From positions 1-54,168 of the forward strand of contig NZ_PQSR01000047.1 of assembly GCF_002920635.1 (NCBI RefSeq): a stretch of DNA of 54,168 nt, written 5' to 3'. This DNA is from Streptomyces sp. Ru72 (lineage in GTDB: Bacteria; Actinomycetota; Actinomycetes; Streptomycetales; Streptomycetaceae). Each line of letters opens with the position of its first letter. Within the stretch, counting starts at the first letter, position 1. A model generated the notes under the pieces. The model worked only from the letters and a program-made list of their open reading frames with translations. It was not told where the DNA came from and ran no database searches. The position numbers were made by a program, and so were the translations under genes. Below, piece after piece: positions 8,195-16,529 of this stretch.

Positions 8195-8869
8195 ATGTCC
8201 ACAGGCTGGATCATCGCTCTGATCGTGATCGTGATCGTGGCGGCCGCCCTCGCGGGCGCGGCGGCCGTGTCCCCGCGGGCCCGCGGCGCGGTCGGCGGTC
8301 GGAGCCTGAAGCGCCGCTTCGGACCCGAGTACGAGCGGACCGTGGCCCGCCACGACGGCGACACCAAGGCCGCGGAGCGCGAACTGACCGAGCGGCTGAA
8401 CAGGTACGGCGCGTTGAACGAGCACCCGCTGGAGCCCGCCGAGCGCGAACGGTACGCGGCGCGCTGGGCGGCCGCGCAGGAGCGCTTCGTCGACTCCCCG
8501 GGTGAGGCGGTGGCCGAGGCGGACCGGCTGCTCGCCGAGCTGGCGGGCGTGCGGGGCTTCCCGGACGGTGCACGCCACGAGGAGCAGCTCGACGCGCTGT
8601 CCGTGCACCATGCCCAGCACGTCCACGGCTACCGTCGGCTGCACCGGGCCGCCCACGCCCCGGACACCGGCATCTCCGCGGACGGCTCGGACACGGAGGA
8701 GATGCGCGAGGCCATGCTGGAGGCGCGTGCGCTCTTCGAGGACCTGGTGGCACCCCCGCGCCGGCAGTCGGCCGGCCCCACGGAGAAGACGCCCCGGCAC
8801 GCCGCCGGCAACGCCGGGCACCTTCGTCTGCCGTGGGCGTTCCACAGGCAGCATGTGAAGGGGAGTTGA
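8195..8869 (+). CDS. Membrane-anchored protein of unknown function (paralogue of next gene)
   Basis: Protein of 224 residues. It begins with a single membrane anchor (WIIALIVIVIVAAALAGAAA, residues 5-24), followed by a charged helical domain, with FGPEYERTVARH and then RFVDSPGEAVAEADRLLAEL. The latter has a close counterpart, RFVDRPKEAVEEADQVVQEV, in the next gene, so the two share a domain. ATG at 8195. The two genes are 5 bases apart and form an operon. No enzymatic motif is visible; a cytoplasmic helical domain tethered to the membrane is the safest description. Confidence 0.72.
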   Translation: MSTGWIIALIVIVIVAAALAGAAAVSPRARGAVGGRSLKRRFGPEYERTVARHDGDTKAAERELTERLNRYGALNEHPLEPAERERYAARWAAAQERFVDSPGEAVAEADRLLAELAGVRGFPDGARHEEQLDALSVHHAQHVHGYRRLHRAAHAPDTGISADGSDTEEMREAMLEARALFEDLVAPPRRQSAGPTEKTPRHAAGNAGHLRLPWAFHRQHVKGS

Positions 8870-8874
8870 GGGTG

Positions 8875-9417
8875 ATGACGGAATGGACACCGGGCGGCGC
8901 AGCCGAACGTCCGGAAGCGACGGGGCGTCGGCCCGACACAGGAGAGCCCCGGTCGGCGGCGGAGTTCCGGCCCGAGACGGGTGAGAGCCGGTCGGGCGCG
9001 CGGTTCCGGCCGGAGGCAGGCGAGCCCCGGGTCACGGGCGAGTACGGCTCCGGGACGGGTGAGCCCCGGACGGGGGCTGAGTTCCGGCCCGATACCGGCG
9101 AGTCCCGGTCGGCCGCGGCGGGCTCCTCCCGGGAACCCCGGTTGCTGCCGCGCGACGAGTGCGACAAGTTCGAGCTGCGGTTGCAGCACGCGGTCGGCAG
9201 GTTCGTCGACCGGCCCAAGGAGGCCGTGGAGGAAGCGGACCAGGTGGTCCAGGAGGTCGCCTCGCGCCTCGCGGAGGCCGTGTCCTCCCGGCGCCGCACC
9301 CTGAAGGCGTCCTGGCAGGAGACGGGCGACGCCGCCCACCCGACGGGCGACACGGAACAGCTGCGGCTGGCGCTCCGGGACTACCGGGCGACGGCGGAGC
9401 GGCTGCTGAACATGTGA
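8875..9417 (+). CDS. Protein of unknown function with N-terminal degenerate repeats and shared helical domain
   Basis: Protein of 180 residues. Residues 12-75 consist of imperfect repeats of about 16-20 residues around the pattern (E)FRPxTGExRS; the DNA is repetitive as well. Residues 80-180 form a helical domain that matches the previous protein (RFVDRPKEAVEEADQVVQEV). ATG at 8875, with GTG at 8872 also possible; GGGGAG precedes. It is co-transcribed with the membrane-anchored paralogue, so the two may interact. A very strong terminator hairpin follows. Confidence 0.7.
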   Translation: MTEWTPGGAAERPEATGRRPDTGEPRSAAEFRPETGESRSGARFRPEAGEPRVTGEYGSGTGEPRTGAEFRPDTGESRSAAAGSSREPRLLPRDECDKFELRLQHAVGRFVDRPKEAVEEADQVVQEVASRLAEAVSSRRRTLKASWQETGDAAHPTGDTEQLRLALRDYRATAERLLNM

Positions 9418-9428
9418 GCGGCCCATGG

Positions 9429-9487
9429 GACACAGCGAGCGGGGCCGGCCCGGACGAGACATCCGGGCCGGCCCCGCTCGCTGTGTC
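9429..9487. terminator. Bidirectional terminator, 26-base-pair perfect stem
   Basis: Bases 9429-9454 pair perfectly with 9462-9487 around a 7-base loop. The hairpin lies between the convergent gene ends at 9417 and 9593, so it can serve both strands. Confidence 0.85.
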
Positions 9488-9592
9488 ACCGCGCCGGCCC
9501 GACGGCCGCGCTCGGCCCGGCGACCGTTGTGATCGGCCTTCCCGGCGGCCGCTGTGGGCGGCCTGTCGCCTCCCTGACCCACTCCCGGGCGC

Positions 9593-10012
9593 TCAGTCCG
9601 CTCCCGAGCGCCCCCGATGGCGTTCGCGCCACTCCTCGACGACCGCCTCCACGTCGTACGGCTTCAGGCCCAGCGGCGGGCCCGGCGGCGGCTTGAACAT
9701 CATGTCGCGGATCTTCACGTTCAGCTGCTCGACCAGTCGCCGTGCCACCCGCTCCGACGGCGCCTGGGCGGCCGCCGCCAGCGTGTCCTCAGCCTCCTTG
9801 CGCAGGGCCAGTGTCGGCGGCAGGACAGAGATCCCCTCGCGCGCCATCTTGCGCTTGATCCACCACAGCTCGTCGTACGCAGTGTCGCTGACGGCCGGTG
9901 ACGGCTCACCCGCACCGGGGAGGTTCGCGAACTCTCCTCGTGCCTGGGCGTCGCGGATCTGCTTGTCGGCGAACGACTCGAAGCTGACACCGGGTGGCTT
10001 GCGCTCGGTCAT
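9593..10012 (-). CDS. DUF1992 (DnaJ-homologue subfamily C member 28-like) protein
   Basis: Protein of 139 residues matching the DUF1992 family. FADKQIRDAQARGEFANLPG near the N-terminus, then LPPTLALRKEAE and the C-terminal VEQLNVKIRD are the conserved blocks. Function of the family is unknown. The ATG at 10012 was chosen because the conserved domain begins almost at once; the longer frame reads through the divergent promoter region. Shares an intergenic region with the FHA gene. Confidence 0.82.
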   Translation of the reverse strand: MTERKPPGVSFESFADKQIRDAQARGEFANLPGAGEPSPAVSDTAYDELWWIKRKMAREGISVLPPTLALRKEAEDTLAAAAQAPSERVARRLVEQLNVKIRDMMFKPPPGPPLGLKPYDVEAVVEEWRERHRGRSGAD

Positions 10013-10130
10013 GGGTTCATTGTGCGCGACGTCACCCGAGGGGGCGATCGGGCGAATTATCATTCCGGCGCGGCACGCCAATCCGGCCGGACCGCAGCAC
10101 ACCTGAACCGCCGCACCCGAAGGAGCGCAC

Positions 10131-10526
10131 GTGCTCGAACTCACCATGGCCTCGGTCTCCGCGGCGGATGCCGGGGCGACGGCCGGCATGCAGATGGCCG
10201 ACGCGCCCAGCGACCCGGGCACCGTGCTGAGGGTGGGCCGGGACAGGTCCGTGTGCCGGCTGGCGACGCCCGACGACTGGCTGTTCGTCTCCCGCGTCCA
10301 CCTGGAGTTCCAGTGCGGCCCCGACGGCGTCTGGCACGTCACCTGGTTGCGCGGCTCCCAGCCCGACCCCTCCTCCGAGGTCATGCTCACCCTCGCCGGA
10401 CACCCCGCGCAGCCCCTGCCCTACGGCGGGGCTGCCCAGCTTCCGCAGGGCGCCTCCGGTGAGCTGGTCATCCAGGACCGCACCGCCCCGCGCAGCGTCA
10501 ACGTGGGCTTCTACCACGAGGCCTGA
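10131..10526 (+). CDS. Small FHA-domain-like protein
   Basis: Protein of 131 residues. VLRVGRDRSVCRL followed by VSRVHLEF matches the FHA core (GR at the start of the phosphothreonine pocket, SR-H in the next loop). FHA domains bind phosphothreonine peptides, so a Ser/Thr kinase target or adaptor role is inferred. GTG at 10131 follows GAAGGAG. The gene stands alone between DUF1992 (divergent) and the O-methyltransferase (convergent, 15 bases away). Confidence 0.75.
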   Translation: MLELTMASVSAADAGATAGMQMADAPSDPGTVLRVGRDRSVCRLATPDDWLFVSRVHLEFQCGPDGVWHVTWLRGSQPDPSSEVMLTLAGHPAQPLPYGGAAQLPQGASGELVIQDRTAPRSVNVGFYHEA

Positions 10527-10541
10527 GGACCGCCCGGGTGG

Positions 10542-11216
10542 TCAGCCCACCACCCGGGCCAGCGCGAACCCGTCGTGCCCCTTGCTGCCCACCGTCTGCA
10601 CCGCCGTCGCGCTCAACTTCGGGTTCGAGGCCATCAGTTCCAGCGCGGCCCGGGTCCCCCGTACGCTCGGGTCCTCGCTGCCGGCGTCGGTGACCTGGCC
10701 GCCGCGCACCACGTTGTCGAGGACGATCAGGCTGCCGGGCCGGGTCAGCTTCAGCGCCCACTCGACGTAGTGGGCGTTGTTGACCTTGTCAGCGTCGATG
10801 AACACCAGGTCGAACGGCTCCGGCCGCTGCTCGGCGAGCTTGGGCAGCGACTCGAGCGCCGGGCCGACGCGCACCTCCGTGATCCCGGCGAGGCCCGCTC
10901 GTTCGAGGTTCCGGCGGGCGACCTCCGCGTGCTTGGCCTGGTACTCGAGTGTGATCAGCCGGCCGTCCGGGAGCAGGGCGCGGCCCAGCCAGATCGTGCT
11001 GTACCCGCCGAGCGTGCCGATCTCCAGGATGCGGCGCGCGCCCTGGACACGGGCCAGGAGCTGGAGCAGCTTGCCCTGGTTCGGCGCCACGTTGATGTGC
11101 GGCAGGCCCGCGGCGTCGCTGTCCCGCAGGGCCGCGGTGAGCGCCTCGTCCTCGGGGGCGAGCAGGTCCGTGAAGTAGGCGTCGACGTCGTCCCAGAGCT
11201 GTTGCGCTGTGCTCAT
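10542..11216 (-). CDS. Family 3 O-methyltransferase (SAM-dependent)
   Basis: Protein of 224 residues of the catechol/caffeoyl-CoA O-methyltransferase type. It has motif I ILEIGTLGGYSTIWL, the acidic LEYQ that binds the SAM ribose, and the metal-binding FIDADK, with VLDNVVRGG following. The family methylates catechol-like hydroxyls using Mg2+. Expressed alone; an inverted repeat lies in the promoter region upstream (11240-11254). Substrate unknown. Confidence 0.87.
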   Translation of the reverse strand: MSTAQQLWDDVDAYFTDLLAPEDEALTAALRDSDAAGLPHINVAPNQGKLLQLLARVQGARRILEIGTLGGYSTIWLGRALLPDGRLITLEYQAKHAEVARRNLERAGLAGITEVRVGPALESLPKLAEQRPEPFDLVFIDADKVNNAHYVEWALKLTRPGSLIVLDNVVRGGQVTDAGSEDPSVRGTRAALELMASNPKLSATAVQTVGSKGHDGFALARVVG

Positions 11217-11239
11217 GCACCATGCCTTTCATATGGCTG

Positions 11240-11254
11240 GTTAGATCACCTAAC
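11240..11254. promoter_or_regulatory. Possible operator for the O-methyltransferase gene
   Basis: GTTAG ATCAC CTAAC, two 5-base arms with a 5-base spacer, lies in an AT-richer stretch about 25-40 bases upstream of the start codon. Size and position would suit a MarR- or GntR-like regulator, but no such gene is adjacent. Confidence 0.35.
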
Positions 11255-11311
11255 TAGGCTCGCTAATGAATATAGCCAGGGCAGGGTGCCGTGTCAGCCG
11301 GTTTCCACCAG

Positions 11312-11350
11312 CCGGGTGACGTGCCGCCCGTCGAGCGGCACATCACCCGG
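11312..11350 (-). terminator. Hairpin terminator of the ProP-type transporter gene
   Basis: Bases 11312-11327 and 11335-11350 form a 16-base-pair stem with one mismatch and a 7-base loop, just past the stop codon of the transporter gene. Confidence 0.7.
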
Positions 11351-11372
11351 GAGTCGGCGCGGGCGGACCGGA

Positions 11373-12749
11373 TCAGCGCTTCGCGCCACGCTCCAGCGAC
11401 GGTGCGGAACCCGGCAGCGGGCGGCCCGCCGACTCCGTCATGAACCACACCGCGGCACCGCCGATCACGGCCGCCGCCATCATGTAGTAGGCGGGCATCA
11501 TCATGTTCCCCGTCGCGCCGATCAGCGCCGTGACCACCAGCGGGGTCGTGCCGCCGAACAGCGACACCGAGACGTTGAAGCCGATCGACAGCGACCCGTA
11601 GCGGACCCGGGTCGGGAAGAGGGCCGGCAGGGCGGACGGCATGGCCGCCGTGAAGCAGACCAGCAGCAGACCCAGCGCGCCCATGCCGAGCCCCACCGCG
11701 AGCAGGCTGCCCTGGCGGATCAGCAGGATCGCCGGGACGGACAGGAACAGGAAGCCCGCACAGCCCGCGGCGATCACCGGGCGCCGGCCGACCCGGTCGG
11801 ACAGGGCGCCCAGGAAGGGCTGCACGATCATCATGAGCGCCATGACGGCGAGCACGACCAGCAGCCCGTGCGTCTCGTCGTACTTCAGCTCACTGGTCAG
11901 ATAGCTCGGCATGTACGACAGCAGCATGTAGTCGGTGACGTTGAAGACGAGCACCAGCCCGATGCAGAGCAGCAGCGCCTTCCACTGGCCGGCGATCATC
12001 TCGCGCAGCGGCACCCGGGGCCGCTCGGCCTCGGCCTTGTCCACCTCGGCCGCGAACGCCGGGGTCTCCTCCAGGCGCAGTCGCAGGTAGAGCCCGATGA
12101 CGCCCATCGGGCCGGCGATCAGGAACGGGATCCGCCAGCCCCAGGACACCAGGTCCTCGGAGGACAGCAGGGCCGTCATCAGGGTGACCAGGCCGGCGCC
12201 GCCGATGTATCCGGCGAGCGTGCCGAACTCGAGCCAGCTCCCGAGGAAGCCGCGCTTCTTGTCCGGCGCGTACTCGGCGATGAACGTGGACGCGCCCGCG
12301 TACTCGCCACCGGTGGAGAAGCCCTGCACCAGCCGGGCCACGAGCAGCAGGACCGGCGCGCCGACGCCGATCGACGCGTACGACGGGATCAGACCGATCG
12401 AGAACGTGCCGATCGCCATCATGATCATGGTGACGGCGAGCACCTTCTGGCGCCCGACACGGTCGCCGAGCGGCCCGAAGACCATGCCGCCGAGCGGGCG
12501 GACCAGGAAGGCCGCGGCGAACGCGCCGAAGGTGGACAGCAGCTGAGCGGTGGAGTCGCCGGACGGGAAGAACACCTTGCCCAGCGTGACCGCGATGTAG
12601 CTGTAGACGCCGAAGTCGAACCACTCCATGGCGTTGCCGAGCGCGGCTGCCTGTACGGCGCGCTTGACGAGTGCGGAGTCGGTGACGGTGGCGTCGGAGG
12701 GCTTGGGGGAGGGTGTGGAGCGGGAAGCGGCAACTGTGGCAGCCGACAA
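11373..12749 (-). CDS. ProP-type (metabolite:H+ symporter) MFS transporter
   Basis: Protein of 458 residues with 12 predicted helices. Family signatures are NAMEWFDFGVYSY in helix 1, GPLGDRVGRQK in loop 2-3, GFSTGGEYAGA in helix 5 and LSDRVGRRP in loop 8-9. Relatives import proline, betaine, citrate or other small solutes with protons. The TTG at 12749 is the only plausible start giving the usual N-terminal tail, but its ribosome site is weak. Transcribed toward the O-methyltransferase but separated from it by a terminator hairpin. Confidence 0.85.
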   Translation of the reverse strand: MSAATVAASRSTPSPKPSDATVTDSALVKRAVQAAALGNAMEWFDFGVYSYIAVTLGKVFFPSGDSTAQLLSTFGAFAAAFLVRPLGGMVFGPLGDRVGRQKVLAVTMIMMAIGTFSIGLIPSYASIGVGAPVLLLVARLVQGFSTGGEYAGASTFIAEYAPDKKRGFLGSWLEFGTLAGYIGGAGLVTLMTALLSSEDLVSWGWRIPFLIAGPMGVIGLYLRLRLEETPAFAAEVDKAEAERPRVPLREMIAGQWKALLLCIGLVLVFNVTDYMLLSYMPSYLTSELKYDETHGLLVVLAVMALMMIVQPFLGALSDRVGRRPVIAAGCAGFLFLSVPAILLIRQGSLLAVGLGMGALGLLLVCFTAAMPSALPALFPTRVRYGSLSIGFNVSVSLFGGTTPLVVTALIGATGNMMMPAYYMMAAAVIGGAAVWFMTESAGRPLPGSAPSLERGAKR

Positions 12750-13281
12750 GAGTTCGCTCGCCTACCTTTCGACGGGGACAGGGGCGGGGCCCGCCGTAGT
12801 ACGGGGCGTGCGTCTGCTGCGTCTCGTACGGCGGACCGGTGGGTCGGCCGCAGAGGCCGGCCGCTGCCGGTCAGGGCTGGGCCGCAGGACCGCGGGACGG
12901 GCCGAGAGACCGGCGTCCGACGGCCGGCAGTCCGGCCACCGGCTGGGGCCGGTTGGTCCGGCCACGGGCTGGGCCCAGGGTCTGGCACGGCGATGGGCCA
13001 GGACCAGCTACAGGAACAAGACTTGCCACAAAGGCGAGCCGAAAAACGACCATAAGGGCACTTGCCCCCATAGCGGACCGTAACCGGATCGGCGCGCAGA
13101 GCGCGGAAAGGTGCCGTGGCCAGGAGCGACGGACGCACTGTGACCCGCAGTCCGCCGGTCATTCTGTGATCCATCTCGCGTACCGAACGGGAACCGGACC
13201 GGCCGCCCGCGAACCGTCGAGTAAGATCGCCGGGTTCATCGCTTCACTCGACTCAACGGGCTTCCACGGGGGATTGCGTAC
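12750..13281. other. Intergenic stretch without a recognisable gene
   Basis: About 530 bases between the divergent MFS and GDPD genes. The central part (12830-13000) is low-complexity, with repeated GGCCGG/GGGCTGGG words. No conserved reading frame, RNA or repeat of known type was recognised. The right edge carries the promoter region of the GDPD gene. Confidence 0.5.
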
Positions 13282-14172
13282 ATGGGACGGCGCGCTACGC
13301 CCGGTTCGGCCCGTCCGAAACCGCGTGGCAGAAAATACGTGCTGCCCATCGGGGTGACGACGGCCGTGGTCGCGACCTTGGGCGTTGCCGCACTGACCGG
13401 CCGGACGCACGGGACACCCGCGGCTCGCGTACCGCAGAAGAGCCCCACCGCCGACTGCTCCGGCACCCGTGTCATCGGGCACCGCGGCTCTCCCCGGCGC
13501 GCGCCGGAGAACACGATCGCCTCCTTCCAGGCGGCGGCGGCTCACGGGGCCGACTACGTGGAAACCGATGTGCAGGTCACCAAGGACGGCGAGCCGGTCA
13601 TCATGCACGACGCCACCGTGGACCGCACGACCGACGGAACCGGCCGCATCGATCAGCTCACCGCGCAGCAGGTGTCCCGGCTGACGGTGAAGGGCGGCGG
13701 GCGCGTCCCGACCCTGCGCCAGGCGCTGTCCGCCGTCAAAGCGCTTCCGGTCCGGTTCCTCCTGGAGATCAAGGGGCCACAGACGCCCGCGGCGGTCGAC
13801 CAGGTCCTGCGATTGGTCTCCGAGGCCGGAATGACCGACCGCACCGTGGTCCAGTCCTTCGACGAGAGCATCGTCCTGCACGCGGCGGCCTCCCCGTACA
13901 AGATCAAACTGGCACTGCTGCGGGACAAGCTCGACGCGGACCCCGTGGCGACCGCGCGGAAGTTCTCCCTGGCCGCCTACGCGGTGAACTTCAACAGCCT
14001 CAAGGGGCACCCCGACGCGGTGCGCCGGCTCCACGCGGCCGGTGTCCAGACGTTCGTGTGGACGGTCGACGGCGACAGCAAATGGCGGACCGCGACGTCG
14101 TGGGGCGTCGACGGCGTCATCACCAACACCGCTGACCGGTTCTTCGCGTGGCGGAAACAGCACTGCGCCTGA
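13282..14172 (+). CDS. Exported glycerophosphodiester phosphodiesterase
   Basis: Protein of 296 residues. A basic N-terminus and one hydrophobic segment (residues 20-40) indicate export or membrane anchoring. The GDPD domain starts with IGHRG (H67, R68), then ENT, ETDVQVTKDG (E94, D96) and MHD (H109): the complete catalytic and metal set. It hydrolyses glycerophosphodiesters to glycerol-3-phosphate and an alcohol, probably to recover phosphate outside the cell. ATG at 13282 after GGGGG. A second, cytoplasmic-type GDPD is at 20851. Confidence 0.9.
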   Translation: MGRRATPGSARPKPRGRKYVLPIGVTTAVVATLGVAALTGRTHGTPAARVPQKSPTADCSGTRVIGHRGSPRRAPENTIASFQAAAAHGADYVETDVQVTKDGEPVIMHDATVDRTTDGTGRIDQLTAQQVSRLTVKGGGRVPTLRQALSAVKALPVRFLLEIKGPQTPAAVDQVLRLVSEAGMTDRTVVQSFDESIVLHAAASPYKIKLALLRDKLDADPVATARKFSLAAYAVNFNSLKGHPDAVRRLHAAGVQTFVWTVDGDSKWRTATSWGVDGVITNTADRFFAWRKQHCA

Positions 14173-14411
14173 AGCGAAGTGCAGAGAAACCGGCGTCTCC
14201 CTCCGTGCTGAGCCGACGTCGAACAGCGCAGTGCGCCGGTCAGCTCCAGCCCCCGGTCCCAGACCGGCTGATCGAAGAACACCGGCTCCGCAGCGGCGAG
14301 AAGAGCACCTGAAGTAGCAACCGTCCTCAAGGCTTTGACGGCAATGCCGGCGGCCATCGGATGTGACACCGCCCCACACGCTGAGTGGCAGCCGCCCGGC
14401 GCTCATGCGCT

Positions 14412-14840
14412 TCAGGCACCGGTCCCGGCCTCGCACTGGAACCACACCGTCTTGCCGTCCGAGCCGTGCGGTTCCACGCCCCACTTGTCGACCACCGCGT
14501 CGAGCAGGAGGAGGCCCCGCCCGCACTCCGCCTCCGGTGACAAGTCGGTGGGCACGGAGGGGAGTTCGGGCGAGCTGTCGGTCACCTCGACCCGGACGCT
14601 CGTCGTCTGCCGTACCACCCGCAGGGTGCAGCGCCGGTCGGGAACGTGTCGTACGACGTTGGCGACCAGCTCGGTCACGGCCAGCTCGGCGGCGTCCGCC
14701 GGCTCCGCCATCCCCCATTCCTGGAGGAACGAGCGGACGATACGGCGGATGTGCCGCGCCGAGTGCTCGCCGACGGTGAGGCGCATGCGGTACTGGGTGG
14801 GGAGGGGGCCCAGGAGGGCGACGGGAATGTAGTCGTTCAC
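14412..14840 (-). CDS. ATP-binding anti-sigma-factor-like protein (HATPase_c_2)
   Basis: Protein of 142 residues with the RsbW/SpoIIAB-like fold. The N box is ELAVTELVANVVRHV and the G1/G2 region is GRGLLLLDAVVDKWG. Streptomyces have dozens of such proteins; most are not proven kinases. It is divergent from an XRE/DUF397 pair, the standard arrangement of this actinobacterial regulatory trio, so the three probably act together. Confidence 0.87.
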   Translation of the reverse strand: MNDYIPVALLGPLPTQYRMRLTVGEHSARHIRRIVRSFLQEWGMAEPADAAELAVTELVANVVRHVPDRRCTLRVVRQTTSVRVEVTDSSPELPSVPTDLSPEAECGRGLLLLDAVVDKWGVEPHGSDGKTVWFQCEAGTGA

Positions 14841-14932
14841 ACGACGAGCTTGACCTCGCCCGACTACCCTCGGCTACGGATCGGATACAACGGGTCCCGC
14901 TGTGGGCCGCGTTGCGTGGAAGGGGGCCGTGC

Positions 14933-15781
14933 GTGACCCACATCAACATCCTCGACCCGGGCGCCTCACCGCTCGACTACTACGGTTTCGAACTGCGCAG
15001 GCACCGGGAGGCCGCCGGGCTGACGCAGAAGCAGCTCGGGGACATCGTCAACTACACCGGGTCGTTGGTGGGGCAGATCGAGACTGCGCGGAAGTTGCCT
15101 ACACCGGAGTTCAGCGAACGGGTGGATGCGGCGCTGGGGACGGGCGGGTTGCTGTCGCGGCTTGTTGCACTGGTGATGCGCAGTCAACTGCCAGCCTGGT
15201 TCCAACAGGTGGCTGAGTTGCAAGCGCGGGCCGCAGGGATCTACGCCTTCGAGACGCACATGGTGCCTGGCCTGCTGCAAACCAGGGCCTACGCCCGTGC
15301 CGTGCTCGGTGCCCTGGACCGGACCGACCTCGATGACCGCACCGTCGTACGGCTGGACCGTCAGCGCATCTTTGAGAAAGAGGAACCGCCGGTCTACTGG
15401 CTGGTCCTTTCCGAGGCCGCCCTGCACCTGGAAATCGATTGCCCTGAGACCATGCGGGAGCAACTGGGCCACCTGTTGTCCTTCGAGAACAACCCTAGGA
15501 TCAACATCCAGGTGCTGCCTTTTTCGGCCGGAGCGCACGCGGGGCTTCAGGGCCCATTCGACGTCTATCGTTTCGCGAGCGATCCGGCCATCGTCTACAC
15601 CGAGGGGTACGGCAGTGGGCACCCAACCGCCAATCCGGACACGGTCAAAGACTGCTCGCTCCGTTACGATCATCTTCAGGCCGCCGCACTGTCCCTAAAG
15701 GACTCGGCGACGCTGATCCGGCGCGTAATGGAGGAACGCTATGGAGAGCAAGGCGAAGCCGACAGAAATCCAGTGGCGTAA
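14933..15781 (+). CDS. XRE helix-turn-helix regulator with DUF5753 domain
   Basis: Protein of 282 residues. Residues about 15-75 are an XRE helix-turn-helix (LRRHREAAGLTQKQLGDIV, then SLVGQIETARKLPT). The rest is the DUF5753 domain (AAGIYAFETHMVPGLLQT, IDCPETMREQLGHLL, VYTEGYGSG). The GTG at 14933 follows GGAAGGGGG. Its 3' end overlaps the DUF397 gene by 41 bases, so the two are co-translated. Regulators of this class affect development and antibiotic production in Streptomyces; the target is not known. Confidence 0.88.
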   Translation: MTHINILDPGASPLDYYGFELRRHREAAGLTQKQLGDIVNYTGSLVGQIETARKLPTPEFSERVDAALGTGGLLSRLVALVMRSQLPAWFQQVAELQARAAGIYAFETHMVPGLLQTRAYARAVLGALDRTDLDDRTVVRLDRQRIFEKEEPPVYWLVLSEAALHLEIDCPETMREQLGHLLSFENNPRINIQVLPFSAGAHAGLQGPFDVYRFASDPAIVYTEGYGSGHPTANPDTVKDCSLRYDHLQAAALSLKDSATLIRRVMEERYGEQGEADRNPVA

Positions 15782-15947
15782 GTCCAGCTACAGCGGCGAC
15801 CAGGGTGGCAACTGCGTAGAGATCGCCGAAACCCCCAGCACCACCGTAGCCGTACGCGACTCCAAGACCCCCGCCGGACCGGTGCTCACCCTCGCGCCCG
15901 CCGCCTTCTCGGCGTTCGTCTCCTGGGCGGCTACAACCGCTGAATGA
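15741..15947 (+). CDS. DUF397 small protein
   Basis: Protein of 68 residues with the DUF397 hallmarks: WRKSSYSGDQGGNCVEIA, VAVRDSKTP and the C-terminal FSAFVSW. It overlaps the XRE gene in a different frame. DUF397 proteins are partners of the adjacent XRE/DUF5753 regulator, and a toxin/antitoxin-like relation has been suggested for such pairs. The last 17 bases overlap the end of the thiolase remnant on the other strand. Confidence 0.88.
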   Translation: MESKAKPTEIQWRKSSYSGDQGGNCVEIAETPSTTVAVRDSKTPAGPVLTLAPAAFSAFVSWAATTAE

Positions 15948-16524
15948 TCGTCCCGGTCGCCAGCCCACCCCCGGCGCACATCGTCACCAGCGCGAACTCC
16001 TTGTCCACACGCTCCAGTTCGTGCAGTGCCGTCGTGATGAGCCGGGCCCCGGTGGCTCCCACCGGGTGACCCAGCGCGATCGCGCCCCCGTTCACGTTCA
16101 CCTTCTCCAGGTCCTGGTCGAAGACCTGAGCCCAGCTCAGGACCACGGACGTGAACGCCTCGTTGATCTCCACCAGGTCGATGTCTCCCAGGGACATCCC
16201 GGCCTTCCCCAGCACCGCCTTGGTCGCGTCGATCGGGCCGTCCAGGTGGAAGTGCGGGTCGGCACCCACCAGGGCCTGGGCCACGATGCGGGCCCGCGGG
16301 CGCAGCTTCAGGGCGCGTGCCATCCGTTTCGACGCCCACATGATGGCGGCCGCGCCGTCCGAGATCTGTGAGGAGTTGCCCGCCGTGTGCACCGCCGTCG
16401 GCATGATCGGCTTCAGACGGGACAGCGCCTCCACCGACGTGTCACGCAGGCCCTCGTCCCGGTCGACCAGCCGCCACATGCCCTGGCCGGCCCGCTGTTC
16501 CTCCTCCGTCGTCGGCACCTGCAC
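15931..16524 (-). pseudogene. Thiolase remnant, C-terminal half only (SCP-x/FadA5-like)
   Basis: Encodes only the last 197 residues of an acetyl-CoA acyltransferase of about 400. The C-terminal catalytic His motif (NVNGGAIALGHPVG) and the C-terminal Cys motif (VTMCAGGG) are present, but the N-terminal half with the acyl-carrying cysteine is missing. The coding sequence stops abruptly at about 16525. There it abuts, head to head, a P450 gene that has lost its own 5' half. The apparent GTG start is probably an internal valine codon. It resembles thiolases of steroid side-chain degradation. Non-functional by inference. Confidence 0.8.
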
Positions 16525-16529
16525 GGCGT

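Noticed and set aside
10575..13055. An 826-codon open frame on the plus strand
   Set aside because: It lies antisense to the O-methyltransferase and ProP-type transporter genes, has no domain-like sequence, and reflects third-position GC bias.
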